Source of the DNA: JBKEAJ01 sp047974415
Lineage (GTDB): Bacteria; Bacteroidota; Bacteroidia; Bacteroidales; Prolixibacteraceae
Reading direction: 5' to 3'
DNA: 6,214 bases
Assembly (NCBI GenBank): GCA_047974415.1
Contig: JBKECH010000006.1
Span: 1 to 6,214, forward strand
Shown here: positions 5,680 through 6,214 of the stretch, piece after piece
Numbering within the stretch: the first letter of the stretch is position 1
Layout of the letters: the number at the start of each line of letters is the position of its first letter
Made by a program: the position numbers and the translations under genes
Notes under the pieces: generated by a model
Databases searched by the model: none
What the model was told of the DNA's origin: nothing
Seen by the model: the letters and a program-made list of their open reading frames with translations, nothing else

Positions 5680-5868
5680 TTAAAAATAGACTGCAAACAT
5701 TGAGTTAATATTATTTGCATATGTCCTACCCCAACTTTCACTCATAAAAATATTTTCAACAAAAAATCGGCTGTTTTTTGATGCTAGCTCAACTATAATC
5801 CACGGAAAATAAGCGGTATCGTTTGGCAGGATTTCCCAAAAATCAAATTGTAGGACACTTTTGTTCAT
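5680..5868 (-). pseudogene. Short open frame, possibly a gene 3' end truncated by the right-hand IS
   Basis: The 62-codon frame from the ATG at 5868 to the TAA at 5680 contains FWEILPNDTAYFPWIIVELA and SESWGRTYANNINS, a mix of residues more protein-like than usual for AT-rich intergenic DNA. If the IS begins near 5850, all but the first six or so codons lie outside it and would be the C-terminal remnant of a gene that once lay upstream of the regulator on the same strand. No family is recognised, and it may be a chance frame. Confidence 0.22.
5722..5857. repeat. TGTCCTAC / GTAGGACA 8-bp inverted repeat pair
   Basis: TGTCCTAC at 5722-5729 is the exact inverse of GTAGGACA at 5850-5857, 120 bp apart. 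Homology does not extend beyond 8 bp, and the flanks show no target duplication. One of the two may be the terminal repeat of the adjacent IS1634-like element. If the pair bounds a unit, it would be a 136-bp miniature element without coding capacity. Confidence 0.35.
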
Positions 5869-5879
5869 TTTTCTTGTTG

Positions 5880-5887
5880 TATTTTTG
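5880..5887 (+). promoter_or_regulatory. TATTTTTG, candidate -7 box of the IS1634-like transposase
   Basis: TATTTTTG-TGGC-ATG matches the Bacteroidales TAnnTTTG consensus with 4 bases to the start. A TTTG at 5860-5863 lies 16 bp upstream, slightly short for a -33 box. The same arrangement precedes the ISL3 transposase at 2507-2514. Confidence 0.35.
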
Positions 5888-5891
5888 TGGC

Positions 5892-6214
5892 ATGCACGTG
5901 AATGTACAACTTCGTTTCAGCCCTGCCACTTCGCAAGAAGCTCCTTACTATCGTTTGAAAGAGTCTTATCGCGATGAGCGCGGACGTGTGCATTCCCTCA
6001 TTGTGCTAAATATCGGTTTTGAGCCTTTACTGAAGCCCCTCCAAGTCAAGCGCATTGCAAGGGCATTGAGTTTGCGCTTCCAAAATCGACATAGCCAATC
6101 TCTTTTCCCAGAAAATCAGGATGGACTTACCCAAGAAGAACACCTCTTCGCTGAAAGATACTGGCAGCGCATGATTGATGAAGGAGGGATAGATCGGTTC
6201 AACCAAAAGGAGAA
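5892..6214 (+). CDS. IS1634/IS4-like transposase, N-terminal 107 residues (runs off right edge)
   Basis: The frame is open from the ATG at 5892 to the last base with no stop. The protein begins MHVNVQLRFSPATSQEAPYY and continues with RLKESYRDERGRVHSLIVLN and IGFEPLLKPLQVKRIARALS. This opening, with a Y-Y-R-L-x-E-S-Y core, the G-R-V-H strand and the L-N-x-G-F motif, is typical of IS1634-type (IS4 superfamily) transposases of Bacteroidetes. Later residues (ERYWQRMIDEGGIDRF) fit the helical region before the catalytic domain. Full-length relatives are several hundred residues, so the DDE core is outside the window and it cannot be said whether the gene is intact. It is divergent from the regulator at 2702-5599. 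The family call is from remembered consensus. Confidence 0.72.
   Translation, partial: MHVNVQLRFSPATSQEAPYYRLKESYRDERGRVHSLIVLNIGFEPLLKPLQVKRIARALSLRFQNRHSQSLFPENQDGLTQEEHLFAERYWQRMIDEGGIDRFNQKE

Larger units (their letters stand above)
5600..5891. other. Intergenic region between the regulator and the right-hand transposase
   Basis: This is AT-rich DNA between two divergent starts. It must hold the regulator's promoter, yet I find no good match to TTTG-N19/20-TAnnTTTG; TATTTTGC, read on the minus strand about 25 bp before the ATG at 5599, is a weak candidate. The left end of the IS1634-like element must also lie here, near 5722 or near 5850. Confidence 0.4.
5850..6214 (+). mobile_element. 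IS1634/IS4-like insertion sequence, left part only
   Basis: The transposase start at 5892 and the sequence just before it mark an IS that continues past the right edge. The left boundary is uncertain: GTAGGACA at 5850 would leave a 42-bp leader, and TGTCCTAC at 5722 one of 170 bp. The far end is not visible, so no target duplication can be checked. Confidence 0.5.

Overview
The window looks like an accessory region of a Bacteroidales genome, most likely Prevotella or a relative. The evidence is a hybrid-two-component-like sensor with Reg_prop/Y_Y_Y/AraC domains, a Bacteroidetes-style lipoprotein, TAnnTTTG-like promoter boxes in place of clear Shine-Dalgarno sites, and transposases of types common in that order. 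No taxon could be confirmed without a search.

Layout, left to right. Positions 1-113 (minus strand) encode an internal piece of an ISL3-family transposase, running off the left edge just past its first catalytic Asp (GFDET). Its N-terminal part lies about 2 kb away at 2127-2503 (minus), next to a plausible ISL3 terminal repeat ending at 2533. Removing 116-2126 and one copy of the 4-bp sequence ACTG (112-115 and 2127-2130) rejoins the two pieces into one uninterrupted reading frame. I therefore read 116-2126 as a 2,011-bp segment inserted into an ISL3 transposase gene with a 4-bp target duplication.

The inserted segment holds, all on the minus strand, the 3' part of a phage-type S24 (LexA/CI-like) repressor gene, then a small lipoprotein gene (788-1525) with a likely intrinsic terminator (676-707), then about 560 bp of non-coding sequence that includes helically spaced GTTTRA motifs. 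The repressor has lost its helix-turn-helix. Its remaining part is fused in frame to the ISL3 N-terminus, and the frame then breaks at a five-G run (1921-1925).

Positions 2534-2701 contain a possible 3' remnant of a plus-strand gene. Then comes the dominant gene (2702-5599, minus), a 965-residue membrane-spanning regulator with two seven-bladed propellers, a Y_Y_Y domain, one membrane segment and a C-terminal AraC DNA-binding domain. It lacks the histidine kinase and receiver domains of the usual hybrid two-component system. No SusC/SusD or glycoside hydrolase gene is in the window, so its target locus is not visible.

At the right edge an IS1634/IS4-like transposase (5892 onward, plus strand) begins and runs off the window. 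Overall this is an intact surface-signal regulator hemmed in by insertion sequences, one of which has captured or been invaded by a repressor-lipoprotein fragment.
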